64,000 bases of DNA from Tilletiaria anomala UBC 951. Taxonomy: Eukaryota > Basidiomycota > Exobasidiomycetes > Georgefischeriales > Tilletiariaceae. Positions 1-11,260 of the stretch are shown piece after piece. The notes beneath the pieces are model-generated. The model made no database searches and was not told the DNA's origin. It saw only the letters and a program-made list of their open reading frames with translations. Both the position numbers and the translations under genes were made by a program. Location of the stretch: assembly GCF_000711695.1 (NCBI RefSeq), contig NW_013546931.1, forward strand, positions 1-64,000, read 5' to 3'. Position 1 is the stretch's first letter. Every line of letters begins with the position of its first letter.

Positions 1-93
1 TAACCCTAACCCTAACCCTAACCCTAACCCTAACCCTAACCCTAACCCTAACCCTAACCCTAACCCTAACCCTAACCCTAACCCTAACCCTAA
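1..93. repeat. Telomere, TAACCC repeats
   Basis: The window opens with about 15 uninterrupted copies of TAACCC, that is TTAGGG on the minus strand running towards base 1. This is the orientation expected for the C-rich strand at a left chromosome end, so base 1 is at or very near the physical end. There are no degenerate variants inside the array; unique AT-rich sequence starts at once at about base 94. TTAGGG is the usual telomere unit of filamentous fungi and basidiomycetes. Confidence 0.98.
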
Positions 94-225
94 AAATGAG
101 ATTGTAATATAAGGCACAGTTTTACAGATGAAGTAACAAATGATACATATTTAGTTATTGAAAGCCAGTGTATATATCGAGTTTGCAGATACGCAAATAT
201 TAGAGCTTAATGCATGAACATGCGT
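94..225. other. AT-rich spacer between telomere and first gene
   Basis: Short AT-rich unique sequence between the last telomere repeat and the stop codon of the first gene. I see no subtelomeric repeat family, helicase gene or transposon here. It can only hold the 3' untranslated part of the minus-strand gene that follows. Confidence 0.6.
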
Positions 226-1034
226 TTAGAGCGGGCCGGAAACAACATAGTTGGTGACGTTCTTCATCAGTAGCATACTTCCGTCGCCGGTACCCTGAGG
301 CCTGGCAGCGATAACAGTCTTGGTTGGATTGATCACCTCTACAAAGTAGATATATTCGCCCTGGCCGTTGTTGTTGGGTTCATTCTCCTGTGCCTGCCGT
401 CCATTAATAAATGTGAGGGCGCCGTCCTTTTGACCCTTGGAACGGACAAGCTTCCAGGTGCCGAACAGCTGGGAGCTGTCATCGCTGAAGCTACACTTCT
501 TGAGTGCAAATCCCGTGTTTTCGGCTGAAGATGTGCAATAAAACGGGCGCTTGGTCAACTCAAGGGCCAGTAGATATCGAGACACGTGTGCATTTTACTA
601 AACTGACTGGGATTACTTTGTTGCGGACGTGATGTGGTCTGGACGCAGAGACCGTCTGAAGCGCGACGAAGTTGACCATAGCTGTGTGAACGAGGCGCGG
701 AGCTAATGAGCACAACAGTCAGGCAATGCAGCGCTATCGCGCAAACTCACAACGTGCTACCGCCCGAACCACCAACGGACTGCGTGTTCATAAAAGTGCT
801 GTCGCAGAGGTAAAAGTCGAACTGCTCCGTGGCAGCTGCACCGTTCCTGGTGGTAACTAAGACGGGCGTAGCGCCCTGACTATTGACGATACCGGCCTCA
901 GCACCGCCAGCGAATTTGATCGCGAGTGGGGCAGAAGCAGACTTCCGACAGGTGAGGGAGGGCACGATAGCTGGCGCTGGCGCGGCAAGGCTGGTCGCAG
1001 CAGAGACAAGAGCGAATAGGGATAGAGCAAACAT
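226..1034 (-). CDS. Small secreted protein (subtelomeric), function unknown
   Basis: Minus-strand gene of at least two exons, first exon 1034 to about 751 and last exon ending at 226. The protein begins with a clear signal peptide (MFALSLFALVSAATSLAAPAPA, cleavage likely after the Ala-rich stretch near residue 18-22), so it should enter the secretory pathway. The mature part has paired cysteines (TCRKS, FYLCDS, and FYCTS and KKCS in the last exon) and no domain I recognise. The first exon ends at a good GTGAGT donor. The acceptor is not settled, because no AG near 590-600 keeps frame with the full downstream reading frame; one at about 493 does, or a small middle exon is missing. TATA-like tttatatatccc lies at about 1164-1175, upstream of the start. 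A cysteine-bearing secreted protein beside a telomere is a candidate for a host-interaction protein, but that is inference from position and signal peptide only. Confidence 0.6.
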
Positions 1035-2050
1035 CTTAAAGTGCTGGCAAAGAGGGCTACTGCGGCACGAGATGGTTGTCTTATAGAAAGTATGAGGCGC
1101 CGAAAAGAGGTTGAGAGCTGTTAAGTTGGAGCTGGAGTTGGGATTCTGACCATGGTAAAGGCCACTTTATATATCCCACATTGGCCCTCAAAGCTGCGCG
1201 TCAGATGATGGCATGACCGCATGTAGCATCTCATAGCAAACCCTTCGTCTCCAGGGCACCGTCTCCTTCATCCAGCCCTTGACGATAATAATAGCACGGC
1301 ATACGGAGACCCGATCGACTACGTCAGCAGAGGAGCTCTTCATGCGATGCAAGCACGTTCCTACATAAATCAAAGGTCAACCCAACAGCGAGCATGTGCC
1401 ACTGTTGCATACATACCGCTGCTCCGACAACCGAACGCGGACCTTGTCGTGATCCGCGGCCCGAGGATCACCCCAGCGAGCGCGGCTAGTCACAGTCTCT
1501 ATGTATGTATCCATACATCGGGCTTCAACTTTGCACGGCGCTTCCGCCGGCTGAGGTGTTCAAGTGGCGTCGGAGCTGCGATGCTCAACTCACACGCCGC
1601 AAATCCGCACCAGCGGTAGGTGGCAGATAGACCGCACCAAGAGTCGAACCATCAAGATAGGGTTGGATCGACCCCTCACCAACTAGTTTCCTAATGCCAA
1701 ACAAAGGCCACGGCTAACTTCCAGTTGCTCTCCAAGAGCCCCGCCTGATGAAGGACGCATGTCCCTCGGCCCATTCAATGGAAGACCGTAAACTATAGTA
1801 TGTGCTTCGCATCAGGAGCTTTCGACGCATTGTACAGTAGGTGGGAGGATATCGCAGGCAGTACCAATGCGGGGTATAATACACATTGACAAAGTACAGT
1901 AAACGAGTTTGGTATTCATTGCGCGGCGCCCGCGGAAGGTCGCGCAGGGCATCGCAGGAAAATGCGCAACCACCTGGCAGGGCACGCTTGGTTTCCTTCA
2001 AAAAGAGTTGGCATCTCCTTTCCTTCCTTCCATGATTGCTTCGCCTTTAC
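1035..2050. other. Intergenic, no gene recognised
   Basis: About 1 kb between the secreted-protein gene and the end of the histone-fold gene. The open frames here are short, overlap on both strands and show no signal peptide, domain or splice-supported extension. The left part must contain the promoter of the secreted-protein gene, the right part the 3' end of the next gene. Confidence 0.5.
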
Positions 2051-5000
2051 CTACGCGTCGTCAACGTCTTCCTGGGCATCGCGGCACATCCAGTTGGCCG
2101 TCGAGCTGGCGCTGCTCAGCCCCTGCTCGTCCTCTGCATGGGGAGAGATGCAGCCGAACGGCACAGAGAGCAAGATTGGCGGCTGCTGCAGCTTGTCCGA
2201 ATGGTGTCCTGCGCTCACCACAGCCAATCGCGAAACATTGTGTGCAGCCGACGAGCCTTCTTCCGCTGTCGCATAACCTGCATGCGAAGATTCGGGCGCC
2301 ACGTGGCCCGCATCGGTCAAGCCTGCAGATAGAGAGGCCAGACATGTGCCAACGCTCTTGCTCTGTGGAGCGTCCTTGTCGCCGTTCGCAATAGAATTGC
2401 CATTGGACCGGGGCACGTCTTCGATGTGGGCACCTTCATCCAGAAGCCAGCTCGCCACATTCGCGTGATTCTCCCCGCTGTGTTTAGAGTCGCTTCTGGG
2501 ATCGTACGCGTCTGCCATGACCAGAGTGGTCAATGGTTTGCCTGTGATTTCACTCGGCCCTTGCAAAGTCAACGTCAATGCTGGTGTACCAGCTGGTGCT
2601 TTCGCCTCGTCGCCATTTTCTACCGTTTCCTCAGCTGGAGGATTTACAAACTTTCTTCCTTCCGCCGCTTGTCCTTCGATCTTTGTTTGGTCGTCGGCCT
2701 GGTCTGCAGATCTTTCCTCCGCAGCCTGGATCGTTTGTCGCAAGAGAGCTCGACATGCGTCTGCACTTTCGCACGCCCTCATACGCACCTCAAGCTCGAG
2801 TAAGTTGCGCCTTACATCACTAGAAGCATGGCTTTGCAGCTCATCTGCCTTGGGAGAAGCAGGTGTATTGCTAAACCCTGGTGCCATCGCCCACGTCGCC
2901 GATGCGGTGGCCAGTGTCGGTGTGAAAACGCCAGTGCCTGCGTCTTTCGTTTGAACAGAAGGGTTTATGGCGGCCGGTTCACCGAGAGACAGAACGTCTA
3001 CACCGCTGCGAGAACTTTGCTGACTGCGTCGCGAAGGGGCGACATACTCCTCCTTCGAAGCATGAGTGGCTGGAGCGATGGCCTGCGTGAGTGATTCGCG
3101 CTGAGTCGTCTGCTGCCCTTGCGAGTCTCGCCAGGATCCTCCACGCATTTGAGACTGCATCTGTAGTCCAAGAGAAGATCGGCGGTTGTTGTAACCCCAT
3201 GGAACGACCCTGCTGGTCGGATCGGTCGGAGTCATAGAGCGCCTTGGTGCAGGTGAAGATGACCGCACTGCCTCGCGAGTTGATAGCGAGTCAAAGGTGC
3301 TAGGAGGTGTAGTGTCTTGAGCAGAGGGAGCAGACACTTCTGACTGTGATGCCAGAGCAGCGCTGGCAGTTGTGATGGCAGCATCAGAACACGCACCAGC
3401 GGAGGCACGTACATCTTTCTCTGGCAAAGGCGGCAGGCCGCTAGTGGATGGAGTGGGAGGAAGGCTCGGTTGCTGGTGTTGCGGCTGTTTATTTAGCACT
3501 TGGTGCGAGCTGTGCGAGCCAGCCGTGTAGTCTGCCGAAGACGAATGCGAATGCAGCGACGAAGAGCTTGGCGGCCGGAAGGCCGTCACAGGGACACGCG
3601 TAGAGGATGTTTGTGGCGATTGGGCAACCTTACGGCCGAGACTTCCGCTGGCGGTGGTGAACTGCGCACCGATGCGCCTTGTCGGCGCGTGGAGGTCATC
3701 GAGGCTGGTATTCCAGCTTGTCCTGTGTGAGTCACTGCTCATGGTCGTAGTGCTCGATGCTCCAAAGCTTGGGCTCTCCGCCATAGGCGGCTTGGAGGTG
3801 CTGCTGAGCGAGCCAATGCTGTCGCGCACGTTCTTGCGCCCTCCAAAGATGTTGCGCATGCGGTCGCTAACTGAGCTGCGCGCCTTGCTAGCGGCGTCCA
3901 GCGTCTGCTGGCTGGCACGAGACTCGCGCCTTCCGAGCGGCGGTAAGTCCGGACCGCGATTCAGCAAATCGACAAAATCGCGGTTGGCCACGCCAACCTG
4001 CTCGCTGGAGCGCGCCTCCAGGCGGCGGCGGCTGGATGCAGGAGAAGATGAGCCAATGCTGGGGTCGGGGTGCACCAGATTCGCATTCACCATCGCCGCC
4101 ACGCCAGCTGCCTCGCCCTCCTCCTCGTCCTCGTAGGTTCTCTCGTCGTCAGGTTCGCGCACAGGGCTGGCGATGGACAGGCTGCGCCGCGCGCCGGAGA
4201 GGTCCGGCGTGCCGCTTCGGAAAGGCGCACTTGGTAAAGGGCTCATGGCTCTATAAGAGCTGGGAGGCGCTATAGGGCCACGTACGGGACGCCCCGAGGG
4301 CGTACTGGAACGTGGCTGCTCGGTAATCGAAGAGGCAGAATGTGCAGCATTCGTGTCGAGCGCAGAGGGTGCCTTGCGGCCAAATGCCGCAGAGGAAGGC
4401 GGTGCATCAAGCGGAGAAGTAGGGGTCAAGCCTGGTCGCCTGCGTGCATTCTTTTTCGCCTCGGCATCCTTTGGCTCGACTTCAATCGTTCGCAGACGGT
4501 TAGGTGTTAAGGAAACCTTCATCGTCTGTCCGGACATCATCAGTGCCTCAAAGTCCTGGAACGCAAGCGGAGAGTAGAGGGAAAGGGGAATTTATGATCA
4601 ATCGCAGCTCCCCAGGGCAGCACTGCCTGATAGCTGCAATTCCCACGCTCACATCTTCGGGGTCATTGCCGACAGCGACATCGGGCATGCTGTGCCTCGC
4701 ATCCTTTTCAAGGAAGGCCTGTCGCACAGCAGCGGCATCGGGCGTGCCGCCTCCGTCCTTTTTAAAGCTCCCACGCCTCCTGGCGCCATTAAGAAACCCA
4801 TTGCCGCTGATGCCCTTCTTGTTTCCTTTTCTCGTCGCGTCCTCTTGTTGCTGTGGCAGGCCGCATCTAGCAATAGCGCCGCCACCGCCGCTCTGCTGAT
4901 GCTGCAGCGTCGTGTCGCCGCCGAACGAGGGACCCGAGGGCAGGCTGGACATGCTGGTGGACATGCTCCCGGTGCTGCTGTGCGCGTACCAGCTGCTAAA

Positions 5001-6292
5001 TGTAGTGCTCTTGGGGCCGTCCTTGTCGCTGACGCTGCTTGCGGCGTTGTACTGGCCCATGACCGAAGCGACGAACGGGCCGGCGCTGGCACCGTCGAGG
5101 TGGCCGCCGCCGTTGGCAATGGCGGTCGAGATGGACAGCTCCTGCTTGGACATACGGCGGGAGAAGCGGGACACACCTGCTGCTTGCTCGTAGTCGGTCT
5201 CACTGCTAGGCACCTGCCAGGGTTTGGCGGCGCGCCACGCGTCGGCGTTAGCTGCGGCAGCGGCAGCAGCGAGGATGGCGTCGTCGTCGCCGCCGCCACC
5301 GTCGTGGCTGTCGCCGCCGCGCCGGCCTGCACTGGCACCGGAGCCGGAGCCAAAACCACCACTGACAACGCTGTTTCGCGCAAGGTGCGAGTTGCTGCGT
5401 GCGGCGACGCTCAAGCTGCGGAGAAAGTCATGCCGGACCTCCATGGACTTAAAGACCTGGCTCAGCATCTCGTCCTCTGTAATGGCAGCATAGAGGTCGC
5501 GGGGGCTGGCCACGTCAGAATTGTCGCGTTCGACGACGCGTGACACGTCTTGGAGGATCCTTTCGCCGACAAACTCGAGCAGCGTTGTCACATAGATGGC
5601 CACACCAGGTGTGATTGTCGCCACGGGCTTGCCGTCGGCAGACATTATGTGCTGGTCAGACACGGCGTTCGAGTCTTCGCGGTCGCCGAGGGTTGAGTAG
5701 ATCTGGCAGCGTGTGCGGAGCTGCCGAGGGTAGGAAGGTCAATATCAGCTGCGTGGCAAGTGTGTTCGTGGAAGCGGTGCGAGGGACGAACCGCATTGTA
5801 TGCGCTCTGCACGGGGAAGTGAGCGGTGCCGTCCCACCTGCTGGTGGCCATGAGACCGAGGGGCACCCTGCCGCCTTCTGCGCGCTTGCCTTCGGTATAG
5901 TTCCTCAGCTCGAGCTCAGCTTCGAGGACGGCATCCTTTGCGAGCAGGCTGTTGTTCATAACGCGTAGCATGCCTTCCGTCTTGATCCGGTCCGTGGCGA
6001 GGGAGCGAGCGGAGAGGAGCACGAGGAGGAGGAGCTCATCGAGGAGCTTATTGAGTAGAATCAGCGAGTCGGCCTGTATACGCGTCGGACGGGACTCGGA
6101 GATTATTGAGTTGGCGGAGCGGGCGGAGATGTAGCATGGATAGTCGTTGATTAGCATCGTTGACACGTGCAGCAGCGGGGCACCCGTTGCCAATGTTGGC
6201 GTGGTGGGTGCAGCTGAAGTGTATCCTCCTGCACTTCCGCCGTCTCCGATCGTCACGATGGACCCTCGTGAGCCGGGCTGTGAAGACACCAT
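2051..6292 (-). CDS. Large protein with two histone-fold-like regions and a long disordered tail
   Basis: Three-exon minus-strand gene: 6292-5813, 5720-4653, 4555-2051, summing to 1350 residues. Residues about 50-145 form a helical region (QADSLILLNKLLDELLLLVL, then a second and third helix) and residues about 185-255 a second one (LLEFVGERILQDVSRVVERD, then SPRDLYAAITEDEMLSQVF). The second reads like the alpha2-loop-alpha3 of histone H2A: a long hydrophobic helix, a basic loop, then a short helix entered at a Pro-Arg. Shortly after the 4.6 kb intron comes a compact motif (DFEALMMSGQTMKVSLTPNR, residues about 517-536) that looks conserved. The remaining 800 residues are Ser/Pro/Gln-rich and probably disordered, with a possible coiled stretch near residues 1130-1165. 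Donors are GTGCAG and GTGAGC. The histone-fold reading is my inference; it could serve DNA binding, or dimerisation as in the Ras exchange factor SOS, which also has a double histone fold. No function is assigned. Confidence 0.75.
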
Positions 6293-7163
6293 AACTACGG
6301 AAGCGAGCGAATCGACCCGCTAAACGCTAAATGCAACACGGCATGCACGCAGCTCCCCCCACCCTCTTGGAGACAGCAGCCACACGGCAAAATAAGCTAC
6401 GGGAAACTGTGTCGAGGGTGCGCGTCGGTGTCATGGAAAGGACCCAGGGAAGGGAGGTGGTGTGGGCTTGGGCTTGGACTGGGGCTACGGGCCGGAGAAG
6501 CTGCTCCCGACCATATGAATCCGCGCGTGCCCGGCGGGGGCGAGAAGGGAAGGGAATACGCTGCTTTCTGCTCTTCTCTCTGAACTTCGGCGGAAGACAC
6601 GTCACCGTGCTGTATTCGTGAATCCGAGCAATGGGTCTGAGGTCGCTCGCTTTCCTAGCATGTGCAGCCTTTTGCCTGGGAAGCATGCGGATGGGATGGT
6701 GATGGTGAATTCATTTCGTTTTGAACAGCGCGTGATGGCGCCAGACGCATGTTCTTGAGCAGGACGGCACTAAGCCTGTCATCCTGAGCCCGCACTGCGC
6801 CACCCAAAAAGATTTCTATTTGAGTTTTGTTAGACTCGTTCATTGCCCCACACTGCATGGGGTGCGTCACGGACAGGCAGGCAGGCGCAACCGCACCCCA
6901 ACAGCAATCATGCACAAGTCAGCAACCCTACTTTATCACCGGGCATTTAGGTCGCGTCGTCTCATTTTGGGTTATAGCAGCAACCCCAACACGCGTCAAA
7001 TAGAGAAGGCGCGTCTAGAAGCAACCCACCTCCCGAATTCGTTTGATGCATAGCCAGCCAGCCATATTGCATCCAACATGGCATCCCCCCGCCATAGGAG
7101 AGACACTCACCCGCCCATCGTGCCTTCTCATTACATGCACGCTCGCGTGCGCACTCATTTGCC
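6293..7163. promoter_or_regulatory. Divergent promoter region, histone-fold gene and PMS1
   Basis: 870 bp separate two divergent start codons (6292 minus, 7164 plus). No convincing gene lies between; the open frames are mutual shadows. Both genes must draw their promoters from this stretch. I see no clear TATA box or other named element. Confidence 0.5.
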
Positions 7164-10100
7164 ATGACGGGTATCCAGCGCATCGCTCCCCCCGCCGTGC
7201 ACCGCATCACCTCCAACCAGATCGTTCTCGACCTGCAGACCGCCGTCAAGGAGCTCGTCGAGAACGCGCTCGACGCTCACGCGTCCAGCATCGACGTCCG
7301 ATTTTCCGACTATGGTGCCACATCACTCGACGTCGTCGACAACGGCACCGGAATCCCGCCTGAGGACTGGCACGCCGTCGGCCTCAAGTACCACACCAGC
7401 AAGATCGCTGCATGGACCGACCTGGCCAGCGTCGCCACGTTTGGATTCCGCGGTGAGGCCATCAGTAGCCTCTGCGCCCTCTGCCGCAGCGTCTCGCTCG
7501 CAACCACCACGCATAACGCCGGACCGCTTGCCACCATTCTACCCTTGAAACACGACGGCTCGCTCGACGTGCCGTCTGCACCAGATGGCCAGCCGGACCT
7601 ATCGGCGCTGCCCAAAGTAGCCAGGCAGCGCGGCACCACTGTCTCCATCCATGGCCTCTTTGATAAGCTTCCTGTCCGCCGCAGAGAGTTTGAAAGAAAC
7701 ATAAAGCGCGAATATGCCAAGACCCAGGCCTACCTCCAGGCCTACGCCCTCATCAGCAAAGGCGTCCGTTGGTCCGTGTCCAATACACCCAAGGGAGGGT
7801 AAGCATTCGCCATCACCAAAAGTGCATCGTGCGTGCTCTACTGGCCTTGTTCTGATATGTATCCTGCCGCCCAAACAGGCGCAAACAAGTCGTCCTCACC
7901 CTAACACCTCCCCGTACGATGTTGAAAGCGGCACAGGATCCAAGCAAGCACCTACTAAGCAACGTCACTTGCCTCTTTGGACCCAAGGTGGCCAGCTCGG
8001 TCATCCCTCTTGCGCTGAACGTCGAACTTGCTAGCCAGCACGGCGATACCGGATCATCGGTGGGGCGCGGGCACCCTCCTCGGAAGAAGGCGCGTGTGGA
8101 GTCAACTAGCGAGTCAGACGAGGACGAGCAGCCTGCCGCGGATCCCGCAGACGGTCTCGACCGACGGAGAGGAACGCTGCGTATTCACATCACGGGTCTC
8201 ATCTCACGCCCATCTTCCACCTTTTCCCATTCATCCTCCAACCGACAGTTCTACTACATCAACGGGAGGCCTTGGGACATCCCCGCCCGCCTTTCTCGCG
8301 CATTCAACGAAGTCTACCGTTCGTTTCACACCAACGACCAGGCCACCACCACCAACACCGCTGCATCTACGTCCACCCCTACGGGCACGCCCCTCGGGCG
8401 CTCCTCCTCCGCTTTATCCGCAAGCGCTGCCGGTCGCGTCGACGGCTCGACCTCCGGAGGGATGACCGCCGGCGGGTCGCAGGCCAGCGCCTTTCCCTTT
8501 GTGCTCGCCAACTTTGAGATGCCGCCGGACAGCTACGACATTAACATGAGCCCGGATAAGCGCACAATTTGGCTCGCACGCGAGAAGGAGGTCGCTGAGG
8601 CACTGCGCGAGGCCCTCGAGGCGCTCTACAAGCCCTGGAGGTCCACATTCGCCGTCGGTGCCGCTAGTGCCGGGGCGCTGAGAAGCGCCGGAGCCGCAAA
8701 TCGGTCCGACAAGCGGCCAGGCGGCGTCAAAGGCACTGTGGATAGAGCAGTGCAATCCAATGTGCAGAAAGCGCGTCAGACGCCGACACGCCTTGCGTTG
8801 CAGCCAGTCGCCTCCGACGTAGGAGACCAAGGAAACTGTATCGAGAGTGACCAGACAGGCTATCCATCTGAAGCTGACTCACAAGATATGGACGACTTGC
8901 CAAGGCGCGCGCAGAGCAGAGCGCATAGTGACGCATCGCATTTGGGCAATGAGCCAGAAGCAGCAAAAGAGATGTCGCAAAACGAAGGGCATAGCGACGC
9001 TGCGCTGGTTAAAATGCAAAGTCATGAAGCCCCTTCTTCGTCATCTACGCCTACGACTTGGCACCCACCCCAAGAAGCTCGTTTGCAGGGCGGTGACGCG
9101 CGGTCTCGACCGCCAGTGCGGCGTCGCGAGTCTGTCCCTGACAGCGTGAGCCCTGCGAAACGCGCCGAAACGACCCTGAAGGACATCCTGCTAAAGGGTT
9201 CGCAAGGGAAGGAAGAGCGGACGTGGAAGACACAATCTTGTCTTGATTCCCGGGGGATCGATTCCGAGAAAGAGGCTCCGCCTTGCGACGAAGTGGCCAT
9301 GGAACAGGACAGCGTCAACGTCGATGCACGATTGTCAGAAGGGTTGAGCCTGGGAGAGGACTACGAGCAGCTCCGGGAAGGCCATGACGAAGAAGTGCAC
9401 CACTTCGCGCCACCGGCGAGCATGCGTGGCGCTCGAGCAAATGCACACAGTGGTTTGATGCTGGAAGAAGAGCGGCAACTCAACCTCGCCCGCTTGGATG
9501 ACGTCAGCGCTGAGGAAGCGGGCGAACCGAGTCAAGAGGAGGTACTGCGTACCGCCCTCCCCCTTGAACAGCGCAGTATCGCTGTCGATTGGGGCCAAGT
9601 TCGAAAGAGGGCTTCGCGGTTGCGTCGTCCGAAAGCCTCAGAGGCTGTGTTCCCTTACCAACAGGAGTCGCATGCAGATGAGGAAACAGGTCGAAGCGAT
9701 ACAGTAGTCGCTGAAGGAGGGGAGCAAGCTGAACGCTCCGGTCTGACGTACCGTCCGCGCACCAAGATACACGGAGCTGGCGTGCACAACCAAGACGCTT
9801 CTGTCGCCGAAGGCGAGCTGAACAGGACGATTCATCAGGTCGATTTCTTGTATCGCATGACCATCTCTGGGCAGTTCAATCTCGCTTTCATCATCGCGCG
9901 GCGACTGGCGCGGCGAGACGCCGCCGCCGATGGCCAGGTCACAGGACAAGGCGAGGACGATGACCTCTTCATTATTGATCAGCATGCTGCTGATGAAAAG
10001 TACAATTTTGAGGAGCTTCAAAAGGTGACCAAGATCCGAAGCCAGCCTTTGATAGTGTAAGCGTCAGGAAGTGCACATCACGTAGAGCATGCGAGGCTGG

Positions 10101-10618
10101 GCTAACCGAGATTCTGTTACTGCGCCTGCAGCCCTCGCACGCTCGAGCTATCCGCTGCCGACGAGCTGGTTGCATTCGAGCACATGGACACGCTCAAGCA
10201 CGACGGCTTTGACATTCGTTACGATGAAGATGCTCCGCCCGGCACACGTGTCACGCTCCTTTCGCAACCGGTCAGCAGAGGCACCATCTTTGGAATCAAA
10301 GACCTCGAAGAGCTGCTGCACCTCCTCGCAGACGTCTCACCTGGCACCGCCAAAGCGGCCAGCGTGCGCTGCAGCAAGGCACGCGCGATGTTTGCGATGC
10401 GTGCATGCCGGAAGAGCGTCATGGTCGGCAAGGCGTTGAGTCGCCGACAGATGACGGCCATCCTGAGACACATGGGGACCATGGAGTCACCCTGGAACTG
10501 CCCGCATGGTCGCCCGACGATGCGACATCTTGCGAACCTAAACACTGTCCCCATCTCTAGCGCTGCCCCAAGGCCGAGCTGCATGGCAGTACCAGAAATC
10601 AAGTGGAGTCAGTTTTAA
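7164..10618 (+). CDS. PMS1: DNA mismatch repair protein Pms1 (MutL alpha subunit)
   Basis: Three exons, 7164-7798, 7879-10056, 10132-10618, giving 1099 residues (yeast Pms1 and human PMS2 are near 870). The N-terminus holds the GHKL ATPase with its hallmark motifs: ELVENALDAHA (residues 30-40), DNGTGIP, KYHTSKI and GFRGEAISSL. A ring of MutL transducer sequence follows (FYYINGRPWD, then SYDINMSPDKRTIW). Residues about 370-880 are a long low-complexity linker, which accounts for the extra length. The C-terminal endonuclease domain has DQHAADEKYNFE (about residue 911), the metal-binding motif of active PMS2-type nucleases, plus ACRKSVMVG and CPHGRPTMRHL near the end. Pms1 pairs with Mlh1 and nicks the new strand during mismatch repair in the nucleus; it also acts in meiosis. 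All metal-site motifs are intact, so a functional enzyme is expected. Both intron donors are GTAAGC. Confidence 0.96.
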
Positions 10619-11260
10619 TGTCACCAAGTGTGGTGTGCAGCATGTCCGCCGTCATGCGAGGACAGACCCGACAGGCTTGTACGGCAGTAAACCTTTCTAT
10701 CTGCGTATTGTTTGAGGCTTTTTGGCGCTCCAACGGAACGGAGGTTCTCTCAGGTACTCTACACCTTTGGCTTAATAGCGCATGACCACGGTCGTGAGCT
10801 TCTCATCAATTCCCAATCACCGTTCTTCTCCTCGATCCTTACGCATAGCTTTGACAAAGACTTGCATACAGGCTTGCATAGCCTGATGACAACATCCTTC
10901 GGTCCTTCCCCTTCCGTGTTACTGAGACGCAGGATCGATATCCGTCGGACAAAAAGTCCCAGACTCTAGCGTTTCAGCGTCGCTTTCCCGTACCCGCTCA
11001 CCCTTATACCACCAGCTCGTGGGAGCCTTAGATGCTCACTCGCCGCCCCGCACCCACCATCAACAACCTCAATATCTCGGTTCCCCGAGCGCTCGCTCTT
11101 CGCTCCTCAACTACATGCGTGAGACATGGCAATGGCGGACCTCCATCTCACCCAACGGCTTGGCCCGTCAGAGCTTCGCCCCGGCTCGTCCGTGATACCG
11201 TGGCACTTGGCAGTTAGCTGCCGTCACAGCAGCTCGTCGGCCGCCTCCATCTTCAGCAGG
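10619..11260. other. Intergenic, no gene recognised
   Basis: 640 bp downstream of PMS1 with only short unsupported open frames. It would contain the PMS1 terminator and the old promoter of the acyl-CoA dehydrogenase relic. Confidence 0.5.

Noticed and set aside
4692-5543. 283-codon plus-strand frame
   Set aside because: Antisense shadow of the Ser/Gly-rich second exon of the histone-fold gene; its Val/Ala-rich composition is that expected from the opposite strand.
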